Positions 45,607 to 58,242 are shown, counted from the stretch's first letter. The stretch: DNA of 64,000 nt from Chrysemys picta bellii (GCF_011386835.1 NW_027052958.1:23001-87000); one strand, 5' to 3'. Notes: generated by a model from the letters alone, not told the origin. Program-made: numbers and translations.

Positions 45607-46740
45607 TGTAAGGGGACCGTTGCCCCTTACTAACATTCAGTGGGGGTGTTTTGGTTGGCTAGCTCCCAGCACTAAAAGGGGAGGGGTCGATGGGAAATCA
45701 GGACCCTGAGACTGACAGTCCCCAGGAACAATGGCGAGAGGCCAATGCTCAGGTCAGCCTGATTGACAGGGCAGGCAGGCTAATCAGCATGACAGGAGGC
45801 CAGGGTGGGTCCCGTCCTCCGTGTGAGTTGGAATTGCCTGGGTCAGACTGAGTGGGGCCGAGCTAAGGAGAAAGCAGGGGCCCAAGCTGAGCTGGAGAGC
45901 AGAACTGTGCCAGACCCAGAGGGGCCAGAGGCGCAGCCAGAGACGCAGCCCAGGGAGAGCAGATCCTGTGCTGGGAGCAGAGCTGCAGCCACAGAGCCAG
46001 GTGTGGTGAGCAACTGGGACCAGCCAAAGGGGGACCTCGGGCAAAGGGCCCAGCACAGAAAGACACCCCTAGCCAAGGGCCCTTGCAGGCCAGACCGGGC
46101 GGGGGACCTTAACCTGACGGGGGGCTGACGCTGGAAAGAAGGGTCCCACCACTCAAAGCCCGGAGGTGTGTGGCCACCACCATTGCAAGTGTCCAACCCG
46201 CAGCATACCTGCAGCACAGCCAGGGCCTGAGAAGGAAATCTGGGACCTACAAGGAACAGACTGCGAAGTGCCCTGATGTCCAGAGACACTGTTTGTGATG
46301 TTCCCTGCCACAGAGCAGGGTGATGTGTTTTCCTTTAACCTTTCCCATTTTTCCTTGTTCTTTTCTTTAGATTAATTGTTAATTAAACAACTTGTATTTG
46401 CTTTAAATTGTATGGAATAATCAGTGGGTCAGGGAGGTGCCCAGTGCAGAGAGGGTACCCCAGAGTGGGGACACCCTAACCCCTGTCCTAGGTGACCACA
46501 GCCGGGTTGGGGGTTGAGCCCCCCAGGAATCCTGGGCACAGCAATCCTGGGCCCAGCCTTGTTAGGGTTACGAGGACTCTGCCAGACAGGAGAGTGGAAG
46601 GGGAGCCCTCAAGGGCAGGGAGGCCTCTGGGTAAAGGGAGTGGGAGCGAGGACTCAGATCCTTTCGCTAGCCCACTTCACCGGGGTAGTGCAGAAGCCAG
46701 GAAAGTTCCCCACAATAGCGGGACCATTCCCCCACTAACA
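45607..46740 (+). mobile_element. Solo LTR, family N
   Basis: It starts TGTAAGGGGACCGTTGCC and ends CCCCCACTAACA, 1134 bp, with ATTG at 45603-45606 and 46741-46744. Removing it restores the Tigger-type sequence GCAGCATTGCACAAC. ORFs across it are Pro/Ala-rich and not credible as genes. Confidence 0.82.
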
Positions 46741-46836
46741 ATTGCACAACTTTAAACGAGCGTGTTCTGTAATTAATGAGCAACATAACAATGAAACACC
46801 GTTAACAGGGATGACTTTAAATGAGGAGTTACTGTA

Positions 46837-47800
46837 CTGTTTAGCTGAAGAGGCTGGCACGTGTTGCCTTGTTGATTTTTCCATGGAGGACATCCTTGAT
46901 AGAACTGAATGCACACCAATGTGCGTTCTTTCTTCGCGAGAGTTCAGCTTCCTGATCGTGGCGCATGTTAATTCCTTGGCCCAAATAGATATATTGCTCA
47001 ACTTCTATTTGTTCTCCCTTCATTGTTATTTGGGCTTTTGGCAAGGTATCATATCGTATACATTTTGTTTTGGAGCGGTTAATTTTCAATCTGACTTGGC
47101 TGCTTTTTGTGTTGAGTTCTCGCAGCATTTTCTGTAGTTTTGCTAGCATTTTTGGCAATCAACACAATATAGCCCATGAATCCAAGATGGTAAAACTGCT
47201 CTCTGTTGATGTTGATTCCACCCTTCCAATTCATCTGCCTCATTACTATTTTGAGGCAGGCTGTGAAGAGTTTCGGTGAAACCATGTCGCCTTGTTTCAC
47301 ACTGTTCTTAACTGGGATGGGGAGTATCAAATAAGATTGTATCAGTTGTGCCGTCAATTTGCTTCCTTTAATAGTTTGATATCGTTTGTGTCGATGCCCT
47401 GCTCTGCAAGAGAATTCAACACTGTATTGATCTCTATGCTGTCCAACGCTTTTTCATAGTCGACAAAGGCAATACATAAAGGGAATATAGTGAAAATATG
47501 GTCCATGTGCTGAAATTCCTCCGAAAACCTGCCTGTTCTCTGGGCTGTTGCTCGTCCAGACTCTGTGAGAGTCGGTTTGTTATTATTTTGGTGAACCGCT
47601 TGTAGACATGTGAGAGCAGGCATATTGGACAAAAGTTCTTTAGATCTTCACAATCACTTCTTGCACAGCAGAATGGTGTTGGACTCCTTCCAGTTACTTG
47701 GAAAGGCAGAAGATACCATCTAACGGCTAAACCTCTGAGCAAGGGTTTCCCAGAGGTCTTGGCCTCCAGCTCTTATCATTTCAACTTCTCAGTCCATCTT
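46837..47800 (-). pseudogene. RTE-type LINE, reverse-transcriptase part
   Basis: Minus-strand pieces in several frames read CPICLLSHVYKRFTKIITNR, QAGFRRNFSTWT, AFVDYEKALDS, KQGDMVSPKLFTACLKIV, IVLIAKN and KINRSKTKC. In order these are RT blocks including the region around the catalytic motif, where the expected FADD is degenerate (FMGYIVLIAKN). Frameshifts and the 5' truncation near 47800 show it is dead. RTE/BovB-like by the KLFTACLE and KINRSKT signatures. Confidence 0.8.
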
Positions 47801-50176
47801 TACCTGAGGCTATTAATAGAATGTACTGTAAATATAACAAAGTTTAATGGACAAAGGATGACATACAAGTGGATGATTAAGTCCACAGTAGAATGTCTAC
47901 AAGCCTAGCTGCATTTCAGTAAAAATGGGAATTCCACTTTGTTCATCATAATGCATTTGAGTTTGGGATAAATCATTCCAAATAAACTCTACATTAAAAA
48001 AATGTATTCATCACTTCAAAAGGCCTCAGTGGGCTCAATCTAGCAGCCCACCGCAATGCAGTGGAACATATAAAGGGTCACATCAGCCGAATCAATTAAA
48101 ATCAATAATTGTCCAACTGAGTAGAAATGACTTTTCCCAAAGCATTGCTGATCATGTTTCCCTATCCAGGCCATGTATTAGAAAAATCAGATCGGCTATG
48201 ACACTAATATTAACACTGTAAGACTGTAACTTGCATAATATATATAGATGATTTCATTTTTTCTTTGTATCTTCTACTTTTTACAGTCTCTCTTCTTCAG
48301 TTGTTACTGATCTGAGTTGGAAGAAAAAATTAAGCATAATTCAGGTTGAGCTTTAGACTCAAATAAGGATTCAACGTCTTTTATGTATGGAAAACACAGC
48401 ATTATCCTGCCTGCTCAAACTTACAGTACTTTCCTTTTGAGCACAGAATGAATTTTCTGAGAATTACAAGAAAATAAATTAATTAGTTAAATTAATTGAA
48501 AACTGGGACCCTTAAGAAATTTAGCATTTGTATCACTCTCTTCTATGTCCCAAATGATCTTAACACAAACTCTTCAAATGTTTTATATAGTTAAAATTAA
48601 TTGAAAACTTGTGTGTAGGCTATATTGCAAGAAATTAGGTTGCAATTAAGCTATTTTAAGGATTTTTTTACTCTAATTGTTATATAGACTACACACAGGG
48701 TCAGTTCAACCGGTCAGGTAACTTTTAATTGGGACCATTGTGACATCAGATGCAATTTCACCAATCCCACCCCCCTTTCTCTCAAGTTATTTTTCATGCA
48801 ATAGTTCTATGGGGTGTAATGACTCTGGATGAAGGAGACTGGACATGAGTGGAGTGCTCATTGGTAGATTAGTTGGCCCAATTTCGCAGCTCTGTGAAGG
48901 TTCCATGCTGGCACACGAGCTTGGGTATCAATGCCTGAAAGGCTCCCGATGACACTGCTGCCTTAGCTCTATTGTGCACCCAGGCAGCCCCTGCAGGGAA
49001 ACTGAGGCGCATAGGAGGAGTCTTTAAATTTCACAGATATTGAGACTTGCAGACTGTGCTTTACCCACCCCCTTTTCACATAGCATGAATCTCAATAATA
49101 CCGCTCTCTAAAGCAACAAGTCAATTGCAAATTAAGAGACAGATTCACCGCTATACTTTATCGGCTTTGTGTTGTTCTAGTGATGCCAATTAGCATTAAG
49201 TTTAAATGGCCAATGCGTCCTGGCTGCTTTAGGCTGTTCTGGTATGCCAGCAAATCTGACCTTGAAAGTTAAAATTAAAATAAAATGATTAAAGATTGAC
49301 ACTGCATATCGTCTAATAATTAGAAATATCGTAGTAGCATTTTCTTTTGATTCCTCGTTTGGTGATCATGTGTGAAATTTTTGGTAATTAAAAATTAACG
49401 AAACTCATACAAAATGTACATTAAGATGAAGTTATGGTTGTGAGTATATATCAGTAATGTAAGGGTAAAAAAGATTATAGGGGTTTTATAATTTTTCCCA
49501 ACCCATCTTGACTTTGTAGTGACGACAGGAGGGAGACGAGTTTGGAAAAAAGTCTTTAAAAAAAATCAGTTTTAGCTGAACTGAGGTCACAAAAACGAAA
49601 ACATTTATTGTCCTACGGTTATTGCATGGTGTCACTACAGGGAAGAGTTAAGGTTGTGTTAACTGTGTATTTTCATTTCTTAACCTATTTGTACTACTTT
49701 TTCAATGTAACTTTAACATTGAATTTCCTGCATTTGTGGTGCTTAGTTTTGGGAAAATTTAAAGCATTCCTGTAATGTGTTTTAGTGCTATGGACTCTCT
49801 ACCTTAACTCCCTCTAAACTTAATTTTTTTGTATGATAAAATTTTCAAAGGCTCCCAAATTGCTTAGGAGCTTAAGTCTCTGGAAACAAACGGGACATGA
49901 TCTCCTGAGTTGTTTAGGTGATTTTGAACATTTTACCCTCAGTTCTTAATTTCTAATCTATCTCTAATCAGGTGTGTGGTACATAAAACAAGAAGAATTC
50001 CTAGAGTAAATTCCAGGTAAGATGGTTGTATAAATTAAGGCAACTTTCTGAGCCAGGGCTGATAAATCATCAGTGAAAGCACACTTGTCCTTAACACTCC
50101 ATTTTGATTTATGAAAGTCTCCATACAAATGCTGTCATTGGCACTCCAGTATTGTTCTGTGTACAGTAATCTGACT
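47801..50176. other. Non-coding stretch, nothing recognised
   Basis: AT-rich sequence without a credible ORF, splice-flanked block or repeat that I can name. The nearest named features are the RTE 5' break at 47.8 kb and the GC-rich MITE at 50.2 kb. Confidence 0.5.
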
Positions 50177-50184
50177 ATTACAAC

Positions 50185-51293
50185 CAGGGCCGGCTTTAGC
50201 AAGAGCGGGGCCCGATTCCTGGGGGCGGGGCTTGCTGCAAGCCCCACCCCCAGGACCCGCGCCGCCGGGGGCCGGGGGGGCCCGAGCCGCGCCGTGCCGC
50301 CGGGGGGGCTGGGGGCGCCCCGAGCCCAGCCGCGCCGCGCCGCAGGGGGGCCGGGGGGGCCCCGAGCCGCACCGCCGGGGGGGCCCCGAGCCGCGCTGCG
50401 CCGCGCCGCCGGGGGGGCCGGGGGGCCCCGAGCCGCGCCGGGCGGGGACCCGAGCCCAGCCGAGCCGCGCCGCCGGGGGGGACCCGAGCCGAGCCGCGCC
50501 GCCGGGGGGGCCCCGAGCCGAACCGCGCTGCCGGGGGGGCCGGGGGGGGGACCCGAGCCCAGCCGCGCCGCAGGGGGGCCGGGGGGGCCCCGAGCCCTGC
50601 CGTGCCGCGCCGCAGGGGGGCCGGGGGGGCCCCGCGCCGTGCCGCAGGGGGGGCCCCGAGCCCAGCCGCGCCGCAGGGGGGCCGGGGGGGACCCGAGCCC
50701 AGCCGCGCCGTGCCACAGGGGGGCCGGGGGCCGGGGGGGCCCCGAGCCGCGCCGCCGGGGGGGCCCCGAGCCCAGCCGCGCCGCAGGGGGGCCGGGGGGG
50801 CCCCGAGCCCAGCCGCGCCGCAGGGGGGCCGGGGGGGCCCCGAGCCCAGCCGCGCCGCAGGGGGGCCGGGGGGGCCCCCGAGCCGAGCCGCGCCGCAGGG
50901 GGGCCGGGGGGGGACCCGAGCTGCGCCGCGGGGGGGGACGGGGGGGAACCCGAGCCGCGCCGCGGGGGGGGACGGGGGGGCCCGAGCCGCGGGGACCGGG
51001 CCGGAGCCGGGCCACGGGGGCCGTGCTGGGGCCTGCTGGAACGGGCCGCGCCTCCCCAGAGCCCTTCTCCCGCCCCCACCCCAGCTTACCTCGTGCTGCC
51101 GGCCGGCCCGCCCCTGCTGCTTAGTCTCAGACTTCCCGCGAATCTCTGATTCGCGGGAAGCAGGGGAGGGGGCGGGGCGTGCAGGGCAGAGGAGGAGGGG
51201 GAAGTGGGTGGGGTGAATAGCTGCAGCGCGGGGCCCTCTTGGCGCGGGGCCCAATTCAGCCGAATCGGCTGAATCGGTCTAAAGCCGGCCCTG
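50185..51293. mobile_element. GC-rich hAT-like MITE (CAGGGCCGGCT type), copy 2
   Basis: The termini CAGGGCCGGCTTTAG and CTAAAGCCGGCCCTG are inverted. The exact 8-bp duplication ATTACAAC lies at 50177-50184 and 51294-51301. It shares its terminal 11 bp with the MITE at 39686. Most of the interior is the array listed next; the rest includes GCGCGGGGCCCAATTCAGC near the right end. Confidence 0.92.
50250..51000. repeat. GC-rich minisatellite array
   Basis: Repeats of a roughly 35-40-bp unit built from CCCGAGCCCAGCCGCGCCGC and a run GGGGGGCCGGGGGG, with length variants. It is CpG-rich and able to form G-quadruplexes on the + strand. It is open in several frames on both strands (200-350 codons), which reflects composition and not coding. 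Confidence 0.95.
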
Positions 51294-51754
51294 ATTACAA
51301 CAGTGATATTAAACAATTGTATATTCTGTTGCAGAGAATGCATTGGCTGGATTTTTCCTTTTTGTGCAAGGCTCGCAGTACAATTCATGCTAATTAGTCT
51401 AGTTTGCTGTCTTTCTATGTTTGTCTCCTGAAGTGTCTGGAAATGGAAAAAAAATCAATGTGACTTGATAGTAATACGCTAAAAACATGTTTTAAAGGTG
51501 CTGGTATCACTATGCTGTATGCCAGTGTAGCTGATGGAAGGGTCTAGTTGATAAGTGCGGGTTCAGCTCATCCTTCAGGTCTTGAAATAGTCTTCTCATT
51601 TTTACCTAGTAATGAAAGAAAAAGCACAAAACTGAGATTTGTTTGGCTGCTGCTCCTTTGTAGGATTATTACCAAGGATGAATGTTTTGAGTTAGATTCT
51701 AGTACTTTGGATTTTTAAAGTTCACTAGGATTTCATTGAAATCATTGAAAGCAG

Positions 51755-52250
51755 TGGGGGTTATCTTGAGACTGAACTTGAAAGACAGAGAATTAATCTG
51801 GCTCTTGCACCCCAGAGGAACACAGGTGACTGAGTCCCAGGACACCTTTCTGACCTGTAAAACGAAGATATCCCTTTGGGAATAGAAAGAACAGAGAGAC
51901 TCTCCATCTTGATCCTGCACCTTAAGGAGACAATTAAACCAAGTGATCGGATCTCTGTGATGGGTCCTGGCCAGGCCAGGCCGTAAAAAGCTGGAAAGGA
52001 GACTCGGGGTAAGAGAAACTATCTTGCTAGATCAAGTTTTTGACTTTTAAATGTGTGTTTTCACTTTTATTTGCTTGTAACCATTTCTATCTTTATCTCT
52101 TTTACTTGATATACTTAATCCATACTCTTCTGTTAATAAACTTTTCACTTTTACTATAAACCAATTCAGCGCTGTGTTTGAAGGGAAGGGAGTATTTACC
52201 TCAGTTAAATTAATAAGCTGTGACGTACTGACTCTTTAACAGAGCAGCAA
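51755..52250 (+). mobile_element. LTR-like fragment
   Basis: GCTGGAAAGGAGACTCGGGG, TTTTATTTGCTTGTAACC, TAATAAACTTTTCAC (polyadenylation-type signal) and CAGCGCTGTGTTTGAAGGG resemble the 3' part of a turtle LTR as I recall it. The ends and target duplication were not found. Confidence 0.4.
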
Positions 52251-55200
52251 ACAATCTCTTCTGTGAATGAAGACTGAAGAATGTAGGGACTGTGCATTGC
52301 AGAGAAACATCTTTGAGGAACTTGGGGGGCTGGAGTTCACTGATGGTTATCTGCTAGGCAAAGTCTGGGCTGGACGAACCTTGAGGAGTTTGCTACTGAG
52401 GAAGACAGGCTGGTGTGGCAGGGAGCTGACACACACTCTAATTGCCAGCTAAACTCATTCTTGCTCAGGCAGAGAGGTAACACAGTGACTCACAGTTCTG
52501 CGTATCCCCAGCAGTGTGTTACAGAGGGTAAGAGCTTAATCCAGGATTGCAAGTTAAACAAGGTGCTGAGTGTGGTGAGACAGGAGGTTAGTGGGTCAGA
52601 TGCAGACTTCATCTGTAAAAGTTCTGATTTCCTCTTCTCCACCCATCCCCTTTATAAGCCCCTTGATAACACAGAACATCTTCATTTCCCCCCCTCTTTC
52701 CACTGGAAAGTTTGTGTGTCAACAGGGGCCTACTATGCAGAGAGGAGCAGGCCACAAATAAACACAAGGTCCTGAGCCTTGTTTGTAGAACAGTGGTTCT
52801 GGACAATACAACAAATATAAATCTATACAAAAATCTGGAATGCACAATACTGGTAACTGATTTTGTTTCCCTCTGCAGGATTTCTAAGTGTACCAACACA
52901 ATCACTGATGTGCCAGCAAACTTTATAATGTAGAGGGTGTGATGCCTCCCTGTCACATCCCCCTATAGATACATATTTGGGATTAGGTTGTTGGACACTC
53001 TCATGTTCCTCCATTAGTGCCATTCCTGGCTAGAACAGTTATTTTCAGATGTAGACCCAAATTAGGACTTCCTCAGGATTCAAGGAGAACTGGATTTGGT
53101 GTTTCTATTTGGGCCTGGAGCATCCCTCGTGTAAAAGAAGAGACAGGACTCAGCTGTAATGAAGCTATGGGGAGTTCTTTACTACCTCAATGAAGATTAT
53201 TGTTTACATCAGACAGAAAGCTGTATTTCTCCCCAACCCTGCTTACGCTGTCTGTCACAGTTCCCAGGCAAACTGCATCCCTGACCTCTGGTCTTGTCGA
53301 GTGCATCCCCTTCGTGTTTTTAGGCCTCCAGCTGTCACCTGGCTTTGAGTGGAGTCATGCAATTCTCCCACTCCGAGACTGGGCCTTGGCTGCAGTCCCC
53401 AGGCATTAACCAGACCTCAGCAGGCCTGACTTAGGCTCAGACTCTGAAGTTTTGTTCTCTCCACGAGCAATGACAGCAGTGACTGGGAGTGAACAGCCTC
53501 CTTGGAGCAAAGTATTATTTATTTTGAACAAAAACATTTAAGAGAAAATGGATCTTAAAACAACAAATATACTGAAAGCATTTCTGGCTTTTCCCTAAGT
53601 CTTACCATTCCCTGGATCTGGGAAAGAAACCTTCTTTAGGCTCCCTCTACAGCATCTTTCTCTCTCTACCTGTCTTCCTAAACAGCTGCTGACACTCCTT
53701 TCTTCCCTTGAGAAGTACTTTTAAACTCTTTAGTGTTTATTTCATTTCAAGGCTCCTAGCGTTGGCAAAAAAAGGCTTGCAACTTGATGGAGACAGCATC
53801 CTTGGAGATGATAGTTTGTCGCGGAGTTTAAAATGTGTGCTGGTGGTGTGTTCTTATTTAGATATATTGTGTTGCTTTCTTGTTTGCTTTTCCCACTACC
53901 CCCTATTAAGTTAGATCCATACAGGTAATTCTAATAACCCAACATAGTTATACAATAATTTTACCTGATTGACTAGGTCATTTACAATATTCAAACCATT
54001 ATTCCATATCAATATTCATAAATTAATATATATCAGTTCCTTGTCTGTCACACTGCCTTGTTTCATCAGATAGTGCCTCTGCAAGTGCTGGCAAATAGAC
54101 CAAGCAGCTATGACAGGGACTGCTGGGTTGACTACAGAGCAAATCTTTCTCCTAAACCTATAAGAAGTTACAAAGACCAACAACGTGATCAACTTACAGT
54201 TTCATAAAGTTTTCAGTAGCTTTAGGAGTGAAAGGTCAACTAGAGCTTTTATTGTTAATGAGAGAGCAGGAGAGGGGTGTGTGAGAGAGCGAGCGTGCTG
54301 TTATCAAGATCGGAGCATATTCTTGTTACCAATATGCCACCATATTAATATACCATCTACTATACTGAACAGCATTTCTCTGATCAAACTTCCAATGAAG
54401 GCTGTAACATGACAGTGTAACAAGTCCATACTAAATACTGTGACAAACCCAGAATATCTACTGAAATCTTATTTACTGTAACTTTAATAAAGTGCTAAAT
54501 AAACACACAAGCCCAGATTGCTACAAGCCGGCAGGATGTAGACATACGGATAAATGAGCTTTGATGGTAACTTCAATGCATGCTAATTTCTGGCTGTAAA
54601 GAATGTGCAATAAACACAGCTGCCAGAAATGTGATCTGAAATTAGACACTAATTAAATTAAATTCCCACTGGAATGAGAGTAGCTGTGCACCTTGTAGTC
54701 TATTTTTTGTAACCAGAGTAACTCAAATGATAATGACTTTTTCTTCCATGGCTAGGCAGGGGACCAGCAGCCATTAGTGAAATCTATTTTGGTTTTTGTT
54801 TATTTCTTATAATTAATTTTTTTTGCGTTGAGATGATCTAATTGTTCACAAAGCTACTGATGGAGCCAAGTGTTCCTTTCACTTTTACTCTCACCCTCTC
54901 TTTCTCTTCGTTTATTTAATACATTCATGTTTTATATCTTAATCAAGGTTACAAACTCTTCAGGGTAGGGACTCTCCCTCTGTGTCAGTGGTGTCAAACG
55001 CTTGGTAGGCAGGCTACACGGGACCCAGATAATGTTTGGAATTTAAGATTTAAATAAAACAAAAAAGAAGTTACTAGGCCTTATGGTCAGAGAGAGAGAA
55101 CCTTCTTTCTAAATGTAACCAAGGGTAAACAAAGTAGTGTTGTCTTCCTGAGTCTGCAGCCAGCTTGAAACAATGAGGCTGGGGGGTATGAACATCTTCA

Positions 55201-55380
55201 GATTCTCCCCACCAAGTAATCTCGATGAAGTGTTAATGCTAAGGTCCAACAAGGACACTTTAATGTAAGCATGAACTATTTCATTTAGTGGATGAAATAG
55301 GACTGGAGCTGGGGACAGGAGCTGGGAGTTGCTGCATGGAAGGAAATATAGAAAACTAAGGCCAATAAAAAGTTAAGTAT
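52251..55380. other. Non-coding stretch, mostly unrecognised
   Basis: No credible coding block. The part at 53240-53700, with CCCAGGCAAACTGCATCC and short pyrimidine-rich runs, looks repeat-derived but I cannot assign it. Confidence 0.45.
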
Positions 55381-55384
55381 ACCC

Positions 55385-55862
55385 ATCTACATCGCTTAGG
55401 GGTGTGATAAAACCACACCCCTGGGTGACGTAGTTAAACTGATCTAATCTCCCCCCCGCTCCCCCGGTGTAGACAGCACTAGGTCAGCGGGAGAATTCTG
55501 CTGTCAACCTAGCTCCTGACTTGTGGGGAGATGGATTAACTAGAGCAATGGGAGGACCCCTCCCATCTCTGCCGTGAGTGGCTATACTGAAGCACTACAG
55601 CAGCACAATGGCTGCACTGATGCAGCTGTGCCATTCTCAAGTGTAGCCATTCTAAGCTGATGGGAGAGCTCTCTTCCATCAACTTAATTAATCCTCCCCC
55701 AATGAGCGGCAGTAGCTGTGTCCGCAAGAGAAGCTCTCCCGCTGACATAGCGCTGCCCACATTGGTGCTTAGGTCGGTGTAACTTATATCGCTCACGGGG
55801 TGGCTTATTCATATCCCCGAGCGACATAAGTTATCCCGACATAAGTAGTGTAGACATAGCCT
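55385..55862. mobile_element. Two adjacent MITE copies, TATGTCTACACTA family (copies B, C)
   Basis: 55385-55640 and 55640-55862 share GGTGTAGACAGC or GCTGCCCACA, GGGAGAGCTCTC, GCGACATAAGTTA and the outer end TAGTGTAGACATAGCC with copies at 6.7 and 58 kb. The boundary between the two is approximate. Confidence 0.6.
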
Positions 55863-56208
55863 CAGCTAAGGTGCAGAGAGAAACAAGAAAGGAACGTGGG
55901 GAAGAAAGAAGGGGGAAAAAGCAGAAATAGCTTTGGGCCTAAAGGGGAGCATCTTTTCCCATTGATTAATGCTGAATGCAACTCTAAGGTACAGGAGAAA
56001 TAATGTCCCTTTATTGTCGCTTTTAAATACAAATATTAATATTTGTTAAATTCTTATTCCATGTGTGGTGCCATAAAAGCCACGGGAAGACACGGTCCCT
56101 ACTTATGGAGATCAGCATCTAAATGGATAAGCAGAACAATACAAATTCCCTTGGATCACCAGTGGAATTCTATCAGAGTGGTTTAACTAGAAAATAAAAA
56201 GTATTGTG

Positions 56209-56432
56209 CAGTGGTTCTCAAACTTTTGTACTGGTGACTCCTTTCCCATAGCAAGCGTCGGAGTGTGACACCCCCCCCTTTATAAAATAAAAAGGCTTTT
56301 TAATATATTGAACACCATTGTAAATGCTGGAAGCAAAGCGGGGTTTGGGGTAGAGGCTGACAACTCACCCCCCCCCATGTAATAGCCTCACAACTCCTTG
56401 AGGGGTCCCGACCCCCAGTTTGAGTACCCCTG
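56209..56432. mobile_element. hAT-like MITE (CAGTGGTTCTCAAAC type), copy 2
   Basis: CAGTGGTTCTCAAAC and GTTTGAGTACCCCTG are inverted ends. The perfect 8-bp duplication GTATTGTG is at 56201-56208 and 56433-56440. Same family as 8018-8243 and younger by its intact duplication. Confidence 0.92.
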
Positions 56433-57800
56433 GTATTGTGTGTGTAGCAGCACATACAAGTTGCGTGTGCTAACTCGGGGTGGGAATGGAGGAAGAATTG
56501 TATTTTACGGAGGGATTTGAATGAAGAGAGAATGGCAGCATTTTGTGTCAGGCATAAAAGGGCAGCCTGGGGTGTGGCCCAACAATAGAAGTAGTGCAGG
56601 AGGGATAGGCAGAGCATGGCCAGATGAAATGAGATCATTATGAAGACATTAACATTTACAATCAACTTCTTCTAGACTAATTTAGGGCCTATATATGCAA
56701 TAAGCCTTGGATTGGGCCTTTGACCTTTATGATCCCAATCTTTTCAGGGGCTTCAGGGTGAAGTTTGGTGACAGGCTTGAGGTGGTGGGTTTCTTTTGTG
56801 ATTGTTGCCTCTGCTATGGAAAAGGTTGCTTAACTACTGATAATGGTGGAGCCAGAAGCAAATTATCGATATACACATTTGATACATTACTAGAATTGAT
56901 TTCAAATATTGCAAAGTGTCAGTGTCAGAAATTAGTGCCATAAAAATCTAAATAAGTAAATGTTACTACCCATTGATGATTCCCATACAAGCAACATACT
57001 GTATGCACAAGCATAACATTTTTGCATCTGCCAAAATGCTATTAACTTACAATGATAAACTCAATTTGTAAAACTCATTCATTTCAAAAATGTTACTTAT
57101 TTATCCTGAAACTACTTATTTATCTGACAAGAAGCTCCATTAGTTACATTATACTTATATCCGTTTCTACATCTAGTCACTAGATGGCACTGTCTGATAG
57201 GAGATAAATATTTCTTAACAGACCATTTTAAATTTCCGAAAACGTGATGTGTTCTGCCACAAAGAGTTAGCAAAAGAAAGACACTGAAGCCCAAGTTATA
57301 TTCACTAGATACACTTCATTAAATTTAGTGAAAAGGCCATGAGAATTACATAATCTACTAAAATGATTGTGATAGGTAGGGGGAAACAGACTCCAATCTG
57401 TAAGAAAAGCTAGAGACATCTAGGAAGATCTGAGAGTAACAGCATCCCACCCTCTGGCTGTAATTAGCCAATGAAACATTGTTCTCATGATGTAACTGGT
57501 TATCCTTCTGAGAAGCTTTGGTGGGCAAAGTTTCTGTAGAACCAGACAAAACTGGAATTCTCCTTATTCACCTCAAATTAATTGAATTATGGCTTTCTAA
57601 ATTCACTTGCTTTTTCTAATTTACCTCCACACTCTTCAAGTGTAGCTCCACCCCAAAAAGTGACATTAAAATGTAACTTTCTTCCGCAGCAATTCTACTT
57701 CCTGGATGTATTCAAAGTCTTATTTGCTTAACTTAATGACTAGTATGTCAAACATAAGTTACTGGGCTCCACAACAGATGCAACAAGGTGAAATTTAACA

Positions 57801-57871
57801 GCCTGTTACATACAGGTCAGGCTAGATGATCTGATGGTCCCTTCTGGCCTTAAACTCTATGAATATATGAG
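57801..57871 (+). mobile_element. CR1-type LINE 3' end fragment
   Basis: GGTCAGGCTAGATGATCTGA, TGGTCCCTTCTGGCC and AAACTCTATGAATATATGA match the end of sauropsid CR1 elements. Confidence 0.7.
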
Positions 57872-57975
57872 ACAAGGTGGGTGAGTTAATATATTTTATT
57901 GGACCAACTTCTGTTGGTGAGAAAGACAAGCTTTCGAGCTACACAGAGCAATTCTTCAGGTCCGGAAAAGATACT
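57872..57975 (-). mobile_element. Penelope-like family 2, pLTR copy
   Basis: GACAAGGTGGGTGAG, TTTTATTGGACCAACTTCTG, TTGGTGAGAAAGACAAGC and TTCTTCAGGTC. The same order is seen at 58891 (same strand) and reversed at 58660-58796. I assign it to the Penelope-like class because it shares the hammerhead-like core and ends like the GIY-YIG-bearing element at 32.4 kb; the class call is inference. Confidence 0.55.
57924..57963 (-). ncRNA. Hammerhead-ribozyme-like motif (copy 3)
   Basis: The minus strand reads GGAC, CUGAAGA, then GCU...AGC as stem II core, CGAAA, GCUU and GUCU. Stem I pairs GGAC with GUCU (one G-U). Core boxes are the same as in copies 1 and 2, while both stems have different bases. 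Confidence 0.55.
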
Positions 57976-57977
57976 GA

Positions 57978-58242
57978 CGTTATGTCTACACTACAGCTTA
58001 TGTCGGCATAATTTATATTGCTTAGGGGTGTGAATAAACCAACCTGAGCGACGTATGTTACACCAACCTAAGCCCCGGTGTGGACTGCTCTATGGTGGTG
58101 GGAGAGCTTCTCCCACTGACATAGCTACTGCCTCTCGTTGCGGGTGGATTAATTAAGCTGACGGGAGAGCTCTCTCCCATTGGCAGAGAGCTTACAGCGG
58201 CGCAGCTGCATGATACTGTAAACTCTCTAGTGTAGTCATGCC
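57978..58242. mobile_element. MITE, TATGTCTACACTA family (copy D)
   Basis: TTATGTCTACACTACAGC at the left and CTAGTGTAGTCATGCCC at the right, with GCGACGTATGTTACACC, GGTGGGAGAGCTTC and GACGGGAGAGCTCTC inside. The best-preserved copy of the family in the window. Confidence 0.75.

Larger units (their letters stand above)
42943..46834. mobile_element. Tigger/mariner-type transposon, split by LTR insertions
   Basis: The left end CAGTAATTCCTCGCTTAACG and right end (GACTTTAAATGAGGAG then TTACTG) are inverted. TA lies on both sides (42941-42942 and 46835-46836), the mariner-class target. Subtracting the nested LTRs leaves about 980 bp with no transposase frame, so it is non-autonomous. It splits the RTE LINE. 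Confidence 0.88.

Noticed and set aside
45784..46289. ORFs of 90-148 codons in the LTR family N region
   Set aside because: They lie inside a solo LTR with a defined target duplication. Composition is Pro/Ala/Ser-rich and there is no domain.
50035..51254. Overlapping ORFs of 200-350 codons in several frames on both strands, rich in Pro, Gly, Ala and Arg
   Set aside because: They come from the GC-rich array inside the MITE. Stop codons are AT-rich, so every frame stays open, and no frame has a domain.
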